Positions 1-12,389 of a stretch of DNA of 64,000 nt are shown in pieces (positions within the stretch are counted from its first letter, which is position 1; each line of letters opens with the position of its first letter). A program made the position numbers and the translations under genes. The notes beneath the pieces are model-generated. The model saw only the letters and a list, made by a program, of their open reading frames with translations. It did not search any database and had not been told where the DNA came from. Origin of the DNA: Salvator merianae (lineage: Eukaryota; Chordata; Lepidosauria; Squamata; Teiidae); contig QVOM02000073.1 of assembly GCA_003586115.2 (NCBI GenBank), positions 50,757,712 through 50,821,711 of the forward strand, in the 5' to 3' direction.

Positions 1-242
1 ATGGAGGTCAGGTGTATCAATGGCTACTAGAATGGATGCCTGGGTGCTGCCTCCAGGTTGGAAAGACAGGCAGGATGTCTGTAAAACCATTTGCGGCGAG
101 TCAAGAGTAGGTGAAGGTTTTGCCTTTATCTTCTGCTTGAGAATGCCCAGAAGCAATTGGTGGGCCACTGTGTGAAACAGAATGCTGGACTAGATGGGCT
201 GTGGCCTGATCCAGCAAGGCTCCTCTTATGTTCTTATGTTCA
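1..242 (+). repeat. 3' tail of a CR1/L3-like LINE (lizard-type)
   Basis: This non-coding 3' region runs into the window from the left. It contains the hallmark phrase GGACTAGATGGGCTGTGG followed by a 'GATCCAGCAAGGCTC' block and ends in TTATGTTCTTATGTTC, the short direct-repeat terminus typical of CR1-clade LINEs. The same tail is present in reverse near 50.2 kb. It is a widespread squamate repeat (recalled knowledge). The body of the element lies outside the window. Confidence 0.75.
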
Positions 243-2009
243 CCATATGTATACAGCTATCTGCCATAGTGAACATTATGCAAGAACATAGTATAGATGA
301 GCAGCACTATGACAGCTAAATGTTGTTGGTGTGGAAGTGTATTCAAAGATCCAAAATATCTTTCAGAAGACTCCTCTCTACTTATTCTTTTCTCCTCCAT
401 TTTGCTTTATTTTTTCTTTCTTTCATGATCTTTTGTGTTCTGTGAACAAACAAATTATGGATAATTGAAATCCATAGTGCTATCACATTTCTACATAGGT
501 CATCACATCTTGCTAATGTGATATCACAAAGTCAAGCCAGAAAAGGACAATCTTTGTAACCCCACTCTGAATAGAACAGCCTTGCCCTGTTTTGAAAACC
601 CGTGGACAAAAAGGGCTGATGCTAACCCTAAAACTCAGCACAGGGGTAGAGACAGACATGAGGACAATACTTTCCTATGGAAAGGGAGGGGACCTTGTGT
701 AACAGTTGCCTACATGTTGAACTGCTGTTTTTACCTTTGGCCAATGTGGATGAGTTTTATGATACTTCCTCCTTCACAAAGAAAAGATGTGATGCTCCTA
801 GACAATAAGATGGCATGCCAGTAATCAAAGCCAATCAAGGTCGGGGCATCTGTCCGAGTCTTGGGCAAAGGAGTGCCAAGCACAATCAATATGGGACTCT
901 TGCAAATGTTTACACACTGCAGAAACTACCCAAAGGCTAGACCAGACTCAATTTAAATATGACAGGTAGCATCTTGATATACTTTTAGTTCTCATTCAGA
1001 ATTATATCAGTCCAAACCTGTTTTCTAGACTTTGCTATTGTAAAGCCAGATCAATGAAAGATTGATACTCTCAATCACTTTATGGATGTGTCTTGTCTTT
1101 TCTGGTAGACACCTGGACTGGGGGAATAAGTCAGAAGGATATTTCTCAATCTTGTGTCCTTTTACACTGTAGCCTATTTTCCAATATGGGTTCCAGTGTT
1201 CCAAAATGAATTCTGTCTGGTATAGGAGTCTCAGGGCATGGCTGATCCACTTCCTGTACCTTCAACATTCCATATTAAGAAGCTCTGAAGAAATTACCCC
1301 AGAAGTGAGTCATCTTCCGTGTGCCCCATAATAGGGCTGGTCAGAAAACAGAACAGGTAAAGAGCAATGCCAACAAATCAGAATGCTGAGGGGCTGTAGT
1401 CATTTCATAGCTGTACCTGACTTCACAACCAAAAACAGTGATCCATCTGGATCAGTGTGACCCTGTATAACATCTGTAGAGACAGCCAGCTGATGGTAAA
1501 GAAAAAGAAAGGGAAAGAAGAACAGTTTTAAGCGAGCTCTCCCATCAAGCTTCCAACAACAACCCCCTCCCAACTATCGCCATATGATGTTTTGCCAGGA
1601 TGTGGGAGTTTGTGCACAACCATGATGCTTTGAATGATGCCATTGGGAGGCAAAACTCCCAGGAGGTGGAGAGGTCAAAGGTGAGATGCCATCATAAAAT
1701 CTACCATTCACGGGATAATGTTATATCCCACAGGGGAAGGCTTCTGATAAACCACTTCTGTACTGTGTTGATTGTGTTCAGCTGTGAAAAGTTTTAAGGA
1801 AGATGGGCATTCCAGTACACCTGATTGCACTCATGAGGAACCTTTGTGCTGGGCATGGCAACATGCAATAGTCAGAACAGAGCATGGACAAATTCATTTC
1901 TAATTGGTACTTTTGACATATCCATTTAATGCGTTCACCATATCTGTTTAACTTCAATACAGAATATATAAAGTGAAGAAGAAGAACACTGTTTTAGTAT
2001 AGATAGGAG
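243..2009. other. unassigned A+T-rich DNA
   Basis: No gene or recognisable mobile element was found here. Open frames at 582-824 and 1600-1797 are short, lack domain features and are treated as chance. A small inverted repeat lies around 497-530 (CACATCTTGCTAATGTG followed by ATATCAC). Confidence 0.5.
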
Positions 2010-3376
2010 AAACATTAAGAACCTCAGCGCAAGTACCAAATTCACAGAAGGATTTGTTAATGATCCCTATACTTAAACCCAATAAATTACCTTCGCTACC
2101 ATACTCATACAGACTAAAGGTTCCATATCTCCTAAAATAAAAGAGATTCCATTGATAAATAATTTAGCAAAAAAGGATGGTAAAACATCTGAATCCTATA
2201 ATGCAAATAACTTTAAGAACATGGTATAAATGACAGATGAACCTCCTATCAATATCACTTCTGATCTACTTAAAAATTACCTAAGAGATCGAAACTTCCC
2301 GTGGGAAATTTGGATTGTTAGATCAAGAGGGAATACAAAGTCTTAGATATTTATGGGATAATAGGGAAGGTAAAGCAAAAATCAAATAACTAAAAGAACT
2401 AAAGTGGAAAAAATGATTATTGGTTGCCATTTATTCATTAATTAAATTCAAATTAAATTAAATTAAATTAATTAAATTAAAATAACAAAAAATATGCTGA
2501 ACAGACCACTAAGTAAATTTGAAATTACATTTGAAAAATATAAAGAAAACTCTAAAGGGCTTGCTTCCAAGGTACATAGCATACTAAATATGCATAACAA
2601 ACGAAAGGTCAACTTAAAGGCATTTTGGGAAGATGAAATGAAGCACATATTTTCTAATGTGATATGGCAAAGTTAAATAGAAAGACCAATACAATGGACT
2701 ACAAGCACACAACGGACTACAAACACTAAAATTAAGGAGATCAGATTAAAATTAATACATAGGTTATTAATTTTAACTCCTACAAGGCTAGCCAATATAA
2801 ATAAGAATGGTTATACCTCCTGCTGGAGAAACTGCTTACAAAAAAGTACTTTATTTCATATGTGGTGGGAGTGTCAAGAAGTCAATAGAATTTGGGAGCT
2901 GATAGGAAAAGAAATGGAACATATAATAAATATTGGATTTACATTCACACCAGAACTCGTACTTCAGGGAACATTTAATAGTGAAAATCAGAATGTGAAG
3001 AACAAAATCCTAGTATATGTACTATGTGATGATATTAAATATAGCTCAAAACCAGAAGCATGCACAAAATTTAACACTATAGGGGTGGTATAAAATTTTG
3101 TCAGAGTTAATCTTTGATGAATTTGTAAATTATATAAAAATGAAAATGACTAGGAATAATAATAATAAAAGATTTATAACTATATGGAAACCTTTGCTGA
3201 AGACATTGCACATAATCAAACTAGAATATACAGGTAGAAGAAGAATTTTGGATGGGGTTAAAAAAGAAATTGATGATATGTAACTAACTTCCCATGTTTA
3301 TTGCTACTTAGCTGTTGGAAAAAGGAATATTCTGGATTATATGTAAATTTTTTGTTCTTTCTGCTTTGAATAAAGG
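2010..3376 (+). pseudogene. L1 LINE ORF2 C-terminal fragment
   Basis: This is a decayed fragment of an L1 ORF2 reverse-transcriptase protein, covering the region after the catalytic RT core to the C-terminus. Broken frames read like the L1 'WEIWI' region near 2310. The C-terminal cysteine-rich segment near 2820-2900 reads CW-R-C, then FHMWWECQ, the typical L1 'HMWW-C' signature followed by an 'IW-LIGKEME' stretch. Frames shift at about 2676, 2860 and 3098. The 3' end lies near an AATAAA at about 3370. It contains an AAATT-type low-complexity tract. The fragment is 5'-truncated and non-functional. Confidence 0.75.
2440..2482. repeat. (TTAAA)n / AATTAAATT low-complexity tract
   Basis: TTAAATTAAA-type pentamers are repeated inside the L1 fragment. 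This is probably a local expansion rather than part of the original element. Confidence 0.8.
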
Positions 3377-3959
3377 AGCAGGAGTGGGAAATTCACCATG
3401 TGGTTGCTGGTGAAATGATCCGATGACAGCAGATAGTACAGTGGGAGGTTCTGGCAATGGAAAATCATGCCAGACCCTAAGTAGCAATGCTTTTTATTAC
3501 TAATTCTGCTATGGGGTTGTCACTCAAAGTGGGGGAACACCTTGGGGTGGGAAAATGTGATTTTAAAGTATTTCTACATACAGTTTAAAATGGAACATAC
3601 ATCTTTGGGAATGTGTGCATAGCTATTGTCCCATGTGCAGGGGTTTTGTGTCATGTGCAGAGAGCAGACATTTACATGCCAGCTGCAGCAACATCTCTGT
3701 CTGCGGAAGTGTAATAAGGACTTCTGGATAGTTAAATCAAGGGGGGAAAAATGACGCAATACCAAGAGAGAAAAGATTGTCAAATGTTGGGACAGAGTCT
3801 CTTTTCTAAATCAAATTACTGTATAGCGACATTCCTGATGTTTGCACTAAAGATTCACATCTGTATACAAAAGTTGTTGCCAAAAATTTCTCAATGACAG
3901 TCAGGACACAAGTTAATATCTTTTGGGATTCTGATTAGAATGTAGTCTGCTGTGATGAA
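3377..3959. other. unassigned DNA between two LINE fragments
   Basis: Nothing recognisable was found. The open frame at 3574-3783 (-) has no family features. Confidence 0.45.
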
Positions 3960-4004
3960 TAAAATATTTATTTCTCTATCTACATTTTTTTATACCATAC
4001 ACAT

Positions 4005-5130
4005 TCTATATACTTCTAGAACATCCTCTCTTAATGCCATTTTCAAGGCTGAAGATGTTTAGACATTGCAGCCTGATTTTGTAAGGGAAGTGTTTTAGTC
4101 TCTTGATCATTCTGCCCTTTTCTGCAATTTTTTCCAGTTGCACAATATCCTTTCTGAGGTGTGGTGACCAGAACTGTGCACAGTATTCCAAATGTGGCCT
4201 CACATTTATAAAGGGGCACAATGACAGTTGCCAACTTATTTTCTATCCCTTTCATAATTATCCCAAGCACTGAATTTGCTTTTTTTAACTGCTGCTGGAC
4301 ACTGTTCATTGAACAGTCCACCAGAACCCAAGAACTCTTTTCCGGTTTTTCACAGAAAGCTCAGCTTTCATAGGTTTATAAGCATAGTTTGGGTTCCTTA
4401 CCCCAATGTGCTTCACTTTGCACTTACTAAGTTTGGAGCACATCTGGCATTTTGTTGCCAACTTCCCCAGTTTCAAGAGATCCCTCTGGAACTATTTGCC
4501 ATATTTCAGTTTTTACTATTATGAATACTTTAGTATTATCAGCAAACTTTGCTGCCTTACTGCTTATCCTACTTCTAGATCATTTATGAATAAATTAAAA
4601 AGCACATGTCTCGGTAGTGAATCTTGGGGGACCCCAGTTTTTACTTCCTTCCACTCTGAGAATTCTCCATTGATTTCTGTTCTCTATTTTTGGTCCTTCA
4701 GTCAGTTACCAATCTAGGACAGAACCTCTCATTTAATTTCATGACGGGTGAGTTTATTCTGAAACCTCTGATGAGGGACTTTGTCAAAAGCCTTCTGAAA
4801 GTTCAAGTTAATTCTTTTGATTCTCTCACTGAAAAAGTAGGCTCAGCTGCAGGAATAAAACCACTTTCTTAGTGAAAACAGATAAAGAATTCATTTCGCT
4901 TCTCTGCAATCTCCATGTCTTCTTTAATTACTTCTTTAGTCCATTATCATCTAATGGTCCAACTGCTTTCCTAGTTGGATTTCTACTTCTGATGTGCTTA
5001 AATAAGTTATTATTTATTTTGATGTTTTTAGCAATGTGGTCCTCAAAACGTTTCATAGCAATCCTGATTGTCACCATGCATTTGTTCTCCTGTAATTTAT
5101 GTTCCTTCCTTTTCTCCTCATTAGGATAAG
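4005..5130 (-). pseudogene. CR1 ORF2 reverse-transcriptase relic
   Basis: Scattered minus-strand frames match the CR1 RT and C-terminal region. They include an 'FDKV-HQR' stretch (about 4790-4760), the 'WGPP' region (about 4635) and a terminal 'KKANSVLGII-KGI' followed by 'IVPLYK' (4321-4200). Multiple frameshifts are present and no intact catalytic FADD could be read. Confidence 0.65.
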
Positions 5131-5399
5131 CCTTTCATTTTTTAAATGAGCTTTTCTTGCATTTAATTACTTCCTCTGTTGCAATTAAATAGTATCCTCT
5201 TGGACTTGGAAGTGCCCTTTCTTGTTTGGGCATGCATTCTAATTGAGCCTCTATTATTATATTTGTAAATAATCATGCATTTTGGAGTGATTAGACTCTT
5301 CTAACTTTCCCTTTCAATTTCCTTTTTACTAGTTTTCTCAATCTGGGGAAGTTTCCTTTTTAAAAGTTTAAGGTCTCTGTGTTAGCTTTTATCAACAAT

Positions 5400-6540
5400 T
5401 TACTGTCTGTATTTAACCTGAAGGATCACATTGTGGTCACTGATTCTGAGTATTACTTAGGATCAAGTCCAGGATCCCTTTTTCTCCTGTTTGGTTTCAT
5501 AACTATCTGCTGTAGGGAACAATCTAGAGTTCACCTAGTCTATGTGATGGTAGTTGAAGACCCCCATTATAACTACCCTTTTCTTTTTTGAATGACTTGT
5601 TTACCTTATTTTGCCTCTTTTTAAATTTTATTTTATTTTTTTTGACACAGAATAAAATTCAACATAATTTTTTTTAAAAAAAATTAATGCATTAATTCCA
5701 TTCCAAATTCTACTATTGACTTCCAATCTCTTTCATATTGGCTAACTAGTATCTCTTCTCTTCCGCTTCTATGATTGCTCTTTTATATTTTCTTTCAAGT
5801 TCATTTCTACCTCTTTAATCTTCTAAACCTGTTATCAATAAATCCTTTTTGACTTTCTGTAGGTAAACAATAAAGGATTGACAGTTTTTAATAAACGTTT
5901 CAGTCTTTTTTCCGTTTAGTAAGTGTGTAAGTTTATCCATCTCTGCAAGTTCCATCATTTTATCTATCCAGTCTTCTAATATAGAAAGATTTGGTAATTT
6001 CTGATTCTGAGAATATAACAACCTTGCTACAGGTTTACCTCATTTTCCAAATGCTGGTCTCCTTCAGGAGTTTGCTTAGGAGAGCAATAGCATGTCTCTA
6101 ATATTAGACTTGATTTCTGGCCTCACCCACAATGCTTCTGTGGATGAGTTTGATTCAGTTCATAGGATTCTATTTTTCTTTAATGTGCAAGGCTGTATCA
6201 CCTCCAATTCACTCTTTCCTGTACAGTTTGTAACCTAGAATAACTATATCTCATGGATTTTTGTCGATCTACCAGGTTTCAGTTATGCCAGTAATATCAT
6301 TTTTTAAAAAAAATTATTGCTAAGTATTCCAGCTCCCCTATTTTGGCTTGAAGGTTTCTGGCATTTGCATGTAGATATGTATATGCACTCTTCTGGTTCA
6401 AATTCAGTCCTGTAAAACCTGAATTCTTTGACTGCCTCTAACCATCTTTCTACTTGAATATTACTGAATAGTTTCCCACTCAACTCAATATTATGTGCAT
6501 AATTCCAACCTTCCTCACTCAAATGTGCATTTTCCTGAAC
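5400..6540 (-). pseudogene. CR1 ORF2 endonuclease domain, interrupted
   Basis: The minus strand near 6310-6270 reads DITGITET, the conserved apurinic-type endonuclease motif with the catalytic glutamate. Near 5440-5420 it reads ISDHNVI, the C-terminal SDH motif. These mark the two ends of the EN domain, now separated by an L1 insertion. The plus-strand frame 5379-5591 is an antisense shadow. Confidence 0.65.
5600..6030 (-). mobile_element. L1 3' end inserted in the CR1 copy
   Basis: The minus-strand frame 6021-5815 reads like the L1 ORF2 C-terminus, with an 'LEDWIDKMMELAEMDKLT' stretch. It is followed by a T-rich stretch on the plus strand (5610-5680) corresponding to an A-rich tail. CR1 sequence resumes on both sides, so the L1 is a nested, 5'-truncated later insertion. 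Target duplications could not be read with confidence. Confidence 0.65.
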
Positions 6541-6599
6541 CAGATGCTGCCCAGCTCATGTTGGCTTTCCCACAGGATTAATTTAAAAGCTGCTCTGCA

Positions 6600-7440
6600 A
6601 CCTTTTTAATATTAAGCACCAACAGTCTGGTTTCATCATGGTTCATGTACAACCTGTCCCTTTTCTACAAGTTAAGCTTCTTCCTAACAAATCTAAATAC
6701 TTCCTTTCAACACCACGGTCTTATCCATATATTGAGGCTCCCGGGCTCTGTTTGTCTAGCTGGCCCTGAGCATGGAGCAGGTAGTATTTCTGAAAATGCA
6801 ACTTTGGAGGTCCTGGACTTCAATCTACCTAACAAATGGAATTTTGACACCCGGAATCTCTGGTTAGCCTTCCCATTGTCATTGGTACCAGCATGTCCCA
6901 TAACTACTGACTCCTCCCCAGCACTGTCCACCAATTTATCTAGATGCTGTGTGATGTCCACAACCTTTGCACCCAGTAGGCAAGTTACCTTGCAGTTAAC
7001 ACACCAATCACAAATGCATTTCTCTATATTTCTAATAAAGAAATCACCCACTAGAAGGAACCCCAGTCTGCTACTGGTGGGAGAGTATCTTCAATGCAAG
7101 AGGATATAGGCACATTTTCTAAAGAAGGGGTTCCAACTTCCCTCTTCCTCAGCCTGAGGACCTTTCTGTTTGAAACCTCTACTCTCCAAGGCAACTGGAG
7201 GGCTGCCCACCATGGTGTGGGATGCTCCTGCTGCATCCCTGTAAGCCTCATTCACATGTCTATCTCTCTGTTTCTCCAGGTCTGCTACTTTGGTTTCAAG
7301 GGAAGAAACTAGTTCTCTGAGAGAGAGAGAACTGCTCTGAGAACTAGGAGCTTATTACACTGAGTACACAGACATGACTTCTGCCCAGCTGGTAGATAGT
7401 CATACATGTGATAATCAGTGCAAGACACTGGAAAACCACA
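6600..7440 (-). pseudogene. CR1 ORF1 with zinc-finger, coiled-coil and esterase domain (relic)
   Basis: The minus strand first shows a Cys-x2-Cys knuckle (CLCTQC, about 7375). A leucine-rich coiled coil follows (about 7320-7260, 'SSLETKVADLEKQ'-like), then an SGNH/GDSL-esterase-like domain in the frame 7051-6707. That domain shows the block-I position as GDFF instead of the expected GDS-I, and an intact GTND block near 6880. An 'FSEILP' stretch typical of CR1 ORF1 esterases comes next. ORF1 esterase domains are established for part of the CR1 clade. Loss of the nucleophile serine and several frameshifts make this a pseudogene. Confidence 0.7.
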
Positions 7441-7480
7441 CCATGTTCCCTATCATTTGTTAGATAATATATCAAGGATA

Positions 7481-9489
7481 GAGGGAAGTTACTCAAGCTT
7501 TTCCCTGCAACAGAAAAGGGAGAACCATAGCTCCCTGGTCTTCAAACTACATGCTTCTTTACATGAAATTGTTCTTAACTTTCAGAAATCAAATGAAAAG
7601 CCAAGGGAAGCAAATGCCCCCCCCCCCAAAAAAAAGCAGATGGCCCTTTCGTACCATAAAGACAGAAACCAAAAAGATGCCTAGAATCCAATAATAAAGA
7701 TACACTGAGCTCAGTAGTCAACTAAATGCTCCAAATAACTCCTTTGCTTGCTGGGTAGCTTCCACAGGATCCTTGTGGATTGGGCCAGCTGTTGCTGGGG
7801 AATATGGGATCTGCTTGGTAGTCAGGTCCCTAGAAGGACTGTGGGAGCCACATGGCCTTGAGACTGGAGCAGTTCATAGCATGCAGATTGTTTCTTACAG
7901 CACTTTCCCATGAAGTCTTGTTCCCTTCCCTTACTCTTCTTGTGTTATATGGCTGTTCATGAGGAATATATTAGGCATTTGTAGACATTCTGTTCACACA
8001 TTGTTGCTGTTGTTTTAAATAAACTCGCCTACAAATGCTCATTTGAAAAAAGATCAGCCTATGAACATTGCAATATATACATTATCTATAGACTAGTCAG
8101 ATTAACATTTCTGAAAATGTGAGCCAAGCATTCCTATTTTGATCTAGGAAACAGAAATATTTTGAAAAAAAGAACTTACCACAAACGTATCTATTTTACA
8201 AAGAAAATACCATGGCTATTTAATAATGACCCAGCAGAGGGAGCAATTGATCTCTGTTTGTAGTTCATTTGTCATAAATGTTTTACCACAAGTTTTACAG
8301 ATTTACCTTCCCTGCTTCATTCTATAGATAGAAATTCATCATGGAAAATAATGTCTGAGGGAATTTGAAAAATTGCATCTTCCCGTTCTGTTTGTTGGAA
8401 TGTGCATCTTGACCATGATTAGACCATATCCATCCATACATATATATTTTTTTTTTAAAAAAATCATCTTACCTTACATATCTTTTCTACATATCTGGTT
8501 CTACTTCGTTCTACCTTAGAGTTTCACCTCTACATGTCAATAAGCCAGTATTAATGAAACTACTCATATACTACTAGTGATGACAAATCAGATTGTGACT
8601 CAAAACACTGTGAATTTCCACTGCCACTGTCCCTTAACGTGCCTCACTGTCAGAGGTGGACTGTGAATTGATGTGCTGGAATTAACAAGATCTGGTCCAC
8701 AGTTCTGCTACAAGTCTCCTTTTGATGTGACCAAACTGCACTTCAACAGGATGAAATGGAGGCTTCATGTGGAACCTGCCACTGACCCTGCTGCTCTGCC
8801 TATCTCAGTTTATGGGTGACCATTGCTTATATGGCTTTTCTGAGGGTAAAAATGGACAGGGAAATGTTTGCAGCCTTGAACTCTGTGACAGAAAGGCAGA
8901 ATACAGATTGGATGCCTTTCTCACATTTCCTGTAGCTATTGATTCATCCACTATTCCAGACTCTGTTCACCACAATTTTTTGCAAATTGTTTCTAACACC
9001 CATGCACACTGTTTATACAGCTGGTAAATGTTAGAGTGCCAGATGTTTCTTACTTTAGTTTAAAACCATGAGAGGGGGTGTCTAATGCTGTACACATCAA
9101 CTCTGAAAGCAATATACTGTGCTCTCCCCAGCCAAGACTAAAGCTACAAATGACCCAGGACAGCTTCATCAGTTTTGCCCTTGTTTTGATCTTCTGCCTG
9201 AAAAGTCTAACAGATACTGGCAGACACTGCTGGCAGAGAGGCAACAAAACTGAATGAAGTCTGTGAGAAAGTTATTTAAATAATTTGCTTTGCTTTTTGT
9301 ATCTGCTTACAGTGCAATCACCTTCTAGTGACAGTAGTTGTCAGATGTGAGCCTATTCAACATTGATGTAGGCAAACTCAGTGGGCACCTAGGTCACCAA
9401 ACAGTAAAAGACCCCCAGATTGGACAGCATTTATTCCTCCACATTTTACTCTAGCGAAATAAAAATAGGAGATCATGTAACTTAATGTA
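7481..9489. other. unassigned DNA with homopolymer runs
   Basis: No gene is supported. A C-run followed directly by an A-run lies at 7616-7637, and a T/A homopolymer block lies at 8445-8462. The frame 8767-9027 starts with a hydrophobic stretch but has no splice context, family match or conserved pattern. Confidence 0.45.
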
Positions 9490-10290
9490 GATCAATGCAC
9501 TTTCTCTTTCTACTCCTGGAAATACACGTTGCAAAATCAGTTTTAGAAACACTACAGGGCATGGCGATCTTTCAATATTTTGTCTTTGATTCCTTATACC
9601 AAATAAATCTCTCTCATATAGCCCATCTAGTCTACAAGTTCCAGGTAATGATGGAAATCATCATGAAGGATAAAATTACTATACACATAGAGGAGCAAAC
9701 ATTGCTGATGGAAAATCAGCATGGCTTCTGAAAACATAAATCATGCCTTACTAACTTTTTAGAATTCTTCGAGAGTGTCAATAAGTATGTGGATAAAAGT
9801 GACCTGGTTGACATTGTCTATCTGGACTTTCACAAGATTTTTGACAAAGTCGCTCATCAAAGGCTCCTGAATAAACTTATCAGTCATGGAATGTTAGGAC
9901 TGGTCCTGTCCTGGATTGGTAACTGGTTAAAAACAAGAGACAGAGAATAGTAAGAAATGGAGAATTCTCAGAGTAGAGGGAAGTAAATACTGAGGTCCTC
10001 CAAGTTTCAGTATTGGGATCTGTGCTTTTTAATTTATTTATAAATTATCTACAAGTAGCCGTAGATAGAGATTGCAAAAAGCTCCAGAGGGATCTCTTGA
10101 CGTTGGCTGAATGGCCAACTAAGTGGCAAATGTGCTTCATTCTCGTTAAGTGCAAAATGACGCATATTGGGACAAAGAACTCCAATTACACCTATAAACT
10201 AATGGGGGCCAAGCTTTCTCTGACAGACCAGAAAAGGGATCTTGGGGTTCTGGTGGACAGCTCAAATCTTTTCTCTGTGGCCCAACTCTA
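9490..10290 (+). pseudogene. CR1/L3-type LINE RT fragment
   Basis: Plus-strand frames read an 'HIEEQ-LL-E-QHGF' stretch near 9690, then 'KSCLTNFLEFFESV' (about 9745). The RT motif 'DIVYLDFHKIFDKVAHQRL' follows at about 9810-9865 (one catalytic Asp visible), then 'GSVLFNLFIN' (about 10015), 'KCKMTHIGT' and 'KRDLGVLVD' (10235). This is the palm-to-thumb part of a CR1-clade RT. The region that should hold the second catalytic motif (ADD) is deleted or unreadable. Stops and frameshifts show that it is dead. Confidence 0.75.
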
Positions 10291-10299
10291 GAAACGGGA

Positions 10300-10962
10300 C
10301 ATTCTAGGAAGCAGATGGGTAGAGAGTTAGGACCAATAAGAGGAATTATTTTTTTCATTCAGAGGGCTACTAGTCTATGTAAGTTATAGATTTAGTACCA
10401 GAAGAGGTGATGACAGCAACCAGTTCATGGAGGACAGATGTATCTATGGCAGTGAACTGAGAATACTGGTTTAGGGGGAAACAGTTCTCCCAGTCATCCT
10501 CTAAGAGCAGTATCTTTTAGGCTATTGGCTTTAAAAATGGTAAATTAACTGGGACAGACCTTGTAAAAATGAGGCAGGGAAAAGATCAAGTCTAAAACAA
10601 GCAGAGTTCCTAATAAAAATAATTATTTCTTTATTAAAAACACACAAAAAGTAGCAACAGAGCAAAAAACATAGGCAGCAGCAATGCAATGTGGTTTGAA
10701 TCAGCTTACATTGACAAAAGAAAAGGGTTTTAAACTGAGTAGGGAGACCCTGCTAGTATTCTGAGGCTAAAAGAGTAGTAAAAGAGTCATAAAAGAGAAG
10801 AAAAACAAAAGCACAAAAAGTACAAAAACTCAACACAACCCAATCTTTAAAGTACTTAGCTATTTTCCCTTCCTAAAGACATATATATTTACTTATCCTT
10901 GGATCTGAAGGACTGGAGAGAAGAGAGAGAAAAAGAACAAGGGAAGAGAAGATAAACACAGA
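10300..10962. other. unassigned A-rich DNA
   Basis: An A-rich stretch (10600-10870) with repeated AAAAGCACAAAAAG-like words gives no identifiable element or gene. Confidence 0.45.
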
Positions 10963-11109
10963 GGCCCTTTCTGCAGTTGGCCTTATTCAAGATTATATCC
11001 TGGAATAGGGATCTGTCATCTGCATGCTAGTGTAAACTATGGCAGGCCCCCACTAGCAAGTCCCGATTCTGGGATATAATCCAGAATAAAGCCAAGTGCA
11101 GAAAGGTCC
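10963..11109. mobile_element. small inverted-repeat transposon (TTTCTGCA family)
   Basis: The left end is GGCCCTTTCTGCAGTTGG and the right end, reverse-complemented, is GGACCTTTCTGCACTTGG. The arms continue inward through TTATTC...GATTATATCC on both sides. The flanking 3 bp are AGA and AGG, a possible decayed target duplication. The 147-bp element is non-coding. Related copies lie at 12390, 13266, 31716 and 62290. Confidence 0.7.
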
Positions 11110-11317
11110 AGGGTGGGGAAGATGGAAGCACGCAGCAGATCCAGGAAGCAAGAGCAAAAGGGCAAGAGAGAAAATCTCTAAAAATCTCTAGCATTTATGA
11201 ATCTCCTCACCTTGTCTTGGCTAGAAGAGAAACCTTCAGGCTTGGTTACCTGGACTTGGTGAAAAGGATGCTAGGAATCAGTGGGGAGAACCCAGGGCAA
11301 TGGAAGTCAGCCACATA

Positions 11318-11805
11318 AGGCCTGTTCACACTTGCTACTAGCAAGCATTGAGAACACTTGCTAGTCGAGTGCTTCTGCACTTGCTGGAGGCCTGAGTGGC
11401 CAGGAGTGGGCTTCATCCATTCCCAATCACAGATATCTGTGGAGCACTAATTAGTGCTCCACAACCTTACCAGGAGGTGGCATCATGCTTCTGTTCCTCA
11501 CCACGACAGTGGCTAGGAAGCATCTGTCTGCTGCCATAGTGACTGGCAATGCTGCGGATCCTACAGGCACACTCACACAATCGTGGAGCTATGTGTTCAC
11601 ACCCAGAAGCTGGTGCAAATGCACTTTACCGGGAGCAGTCCAGCTGCTCCCAGTCAGGTTGTGGAGCACGATTTACTGTTCCACAGCTAGGAGCAATCTG
11701 GAGCAGCTGGAGACTGCTCCTGATCACACAGGCCTCGGCAAAGTGTGGAGGCACTTGCCTAGTGAGCATCTGCACACCCACTACCAATCAAGTGTGAAAA
11801 GACCC
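11318..11805. mobile_element. inverted-repeat transposon (TTCACACTT family)
   Basis: The left end AGGCCTGTTCACACTTGC and the reverse-complemented right end GGGTCTTTTCACACTTGA form imperfect terminal inverted repeats. Internal short hairpins include TGGAGCAC/GTGCTCCA near 11441-11461. The 150-aa open frame inside (11485-11937) crosses the element's end and is not supported as a gene. Related copies start at 16224, 23510, 30787, 40318, 59704 and 63049. Confidence 0.7.
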
Positions 11806-12389
11806 ACGGTTGGGTTGTACTACTTGTCCTCTACAGAAAGGGCTGTTGTTTCCAGTTATGGCTTTACATTGTGGGAGGTATTACTGAAACTCCCTTCTAA
11901 AAATATGTATTCTGAGCTCCCATTGTGGGATCTTTAAGCAATAGGTTTAGGATCACAGAAACATAACTGATGATTTAGAGGCTCAGGCCATGATCAAACA
12001 GCCTTATCTGTTTATTGGTAAAAAGAGGTTTGGTTATTGAGAAGGAAAGAAAAATGGACTCTGTCTCTCCTGCAAGCTCAGGACAGAGTTCTATTTTTCT
12101 CTTATTTATTGTTCACTATAACTTCGTTTTACTGAAGTTAGCTAGGCTGTCCAATTCCCAATCTGTTTGCAATAGCTGAATCCAGGAACTGGCTGTATAT
12201 GCTGTAGAAGTGTACATTGTTTTCCTGTTACAGACATGGTTTTCAGAGATAAGGGAAAACCTTCCCCAGTGCCAGCTTGAGGCAATGGGCTTCCACTTTC
12301 TGTGCTTTCCCACTGCTAATCAGGTTTTTTTGGGGGACTAGGGTCCAATAGCCAAGGAGATGGGGGAAGAGTGGTCAGTCTGGGACAAT
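11806..12389. other. unassigned DNA
   Basis: No recognisable gene or element was found. Confidence 0.45.

Larger units (their letters stand above)
3960..7480 (-). mobile_element. near full-length decayed CR1-clade LINE
   Basis: Read on the minus strand, the order is 5' ORF1 (about 7480-6600), ORF2 endonuclease (about 6400-5400), reverse transcriptase (about 5130-4010) and a short 3' end near 3960. CR1 LINEs move by target-primed reverse transcription and encode ORF1 plus an EN-RT ORF2. Nearly all LINE copies are 5'-truncated, so a copy reaching ORF1 is unusual. Every domain is broken by stops and frameshifts, and an L1 3' end lies inside the endonuclease part (5600-6030). It is an old, dead copy. 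Confidence 0.75.

Noticed and set aside
8767..9027. 86-codon frame with a signal-peptide-like start
   Set aside because: No splice signals, family match or supporting neighbour; chance is more likely.
11485..11937. 150-codon frame
   Set aside because: It lies mostly inside a non-coding inverted-repeat element and runs past its end; no domain.
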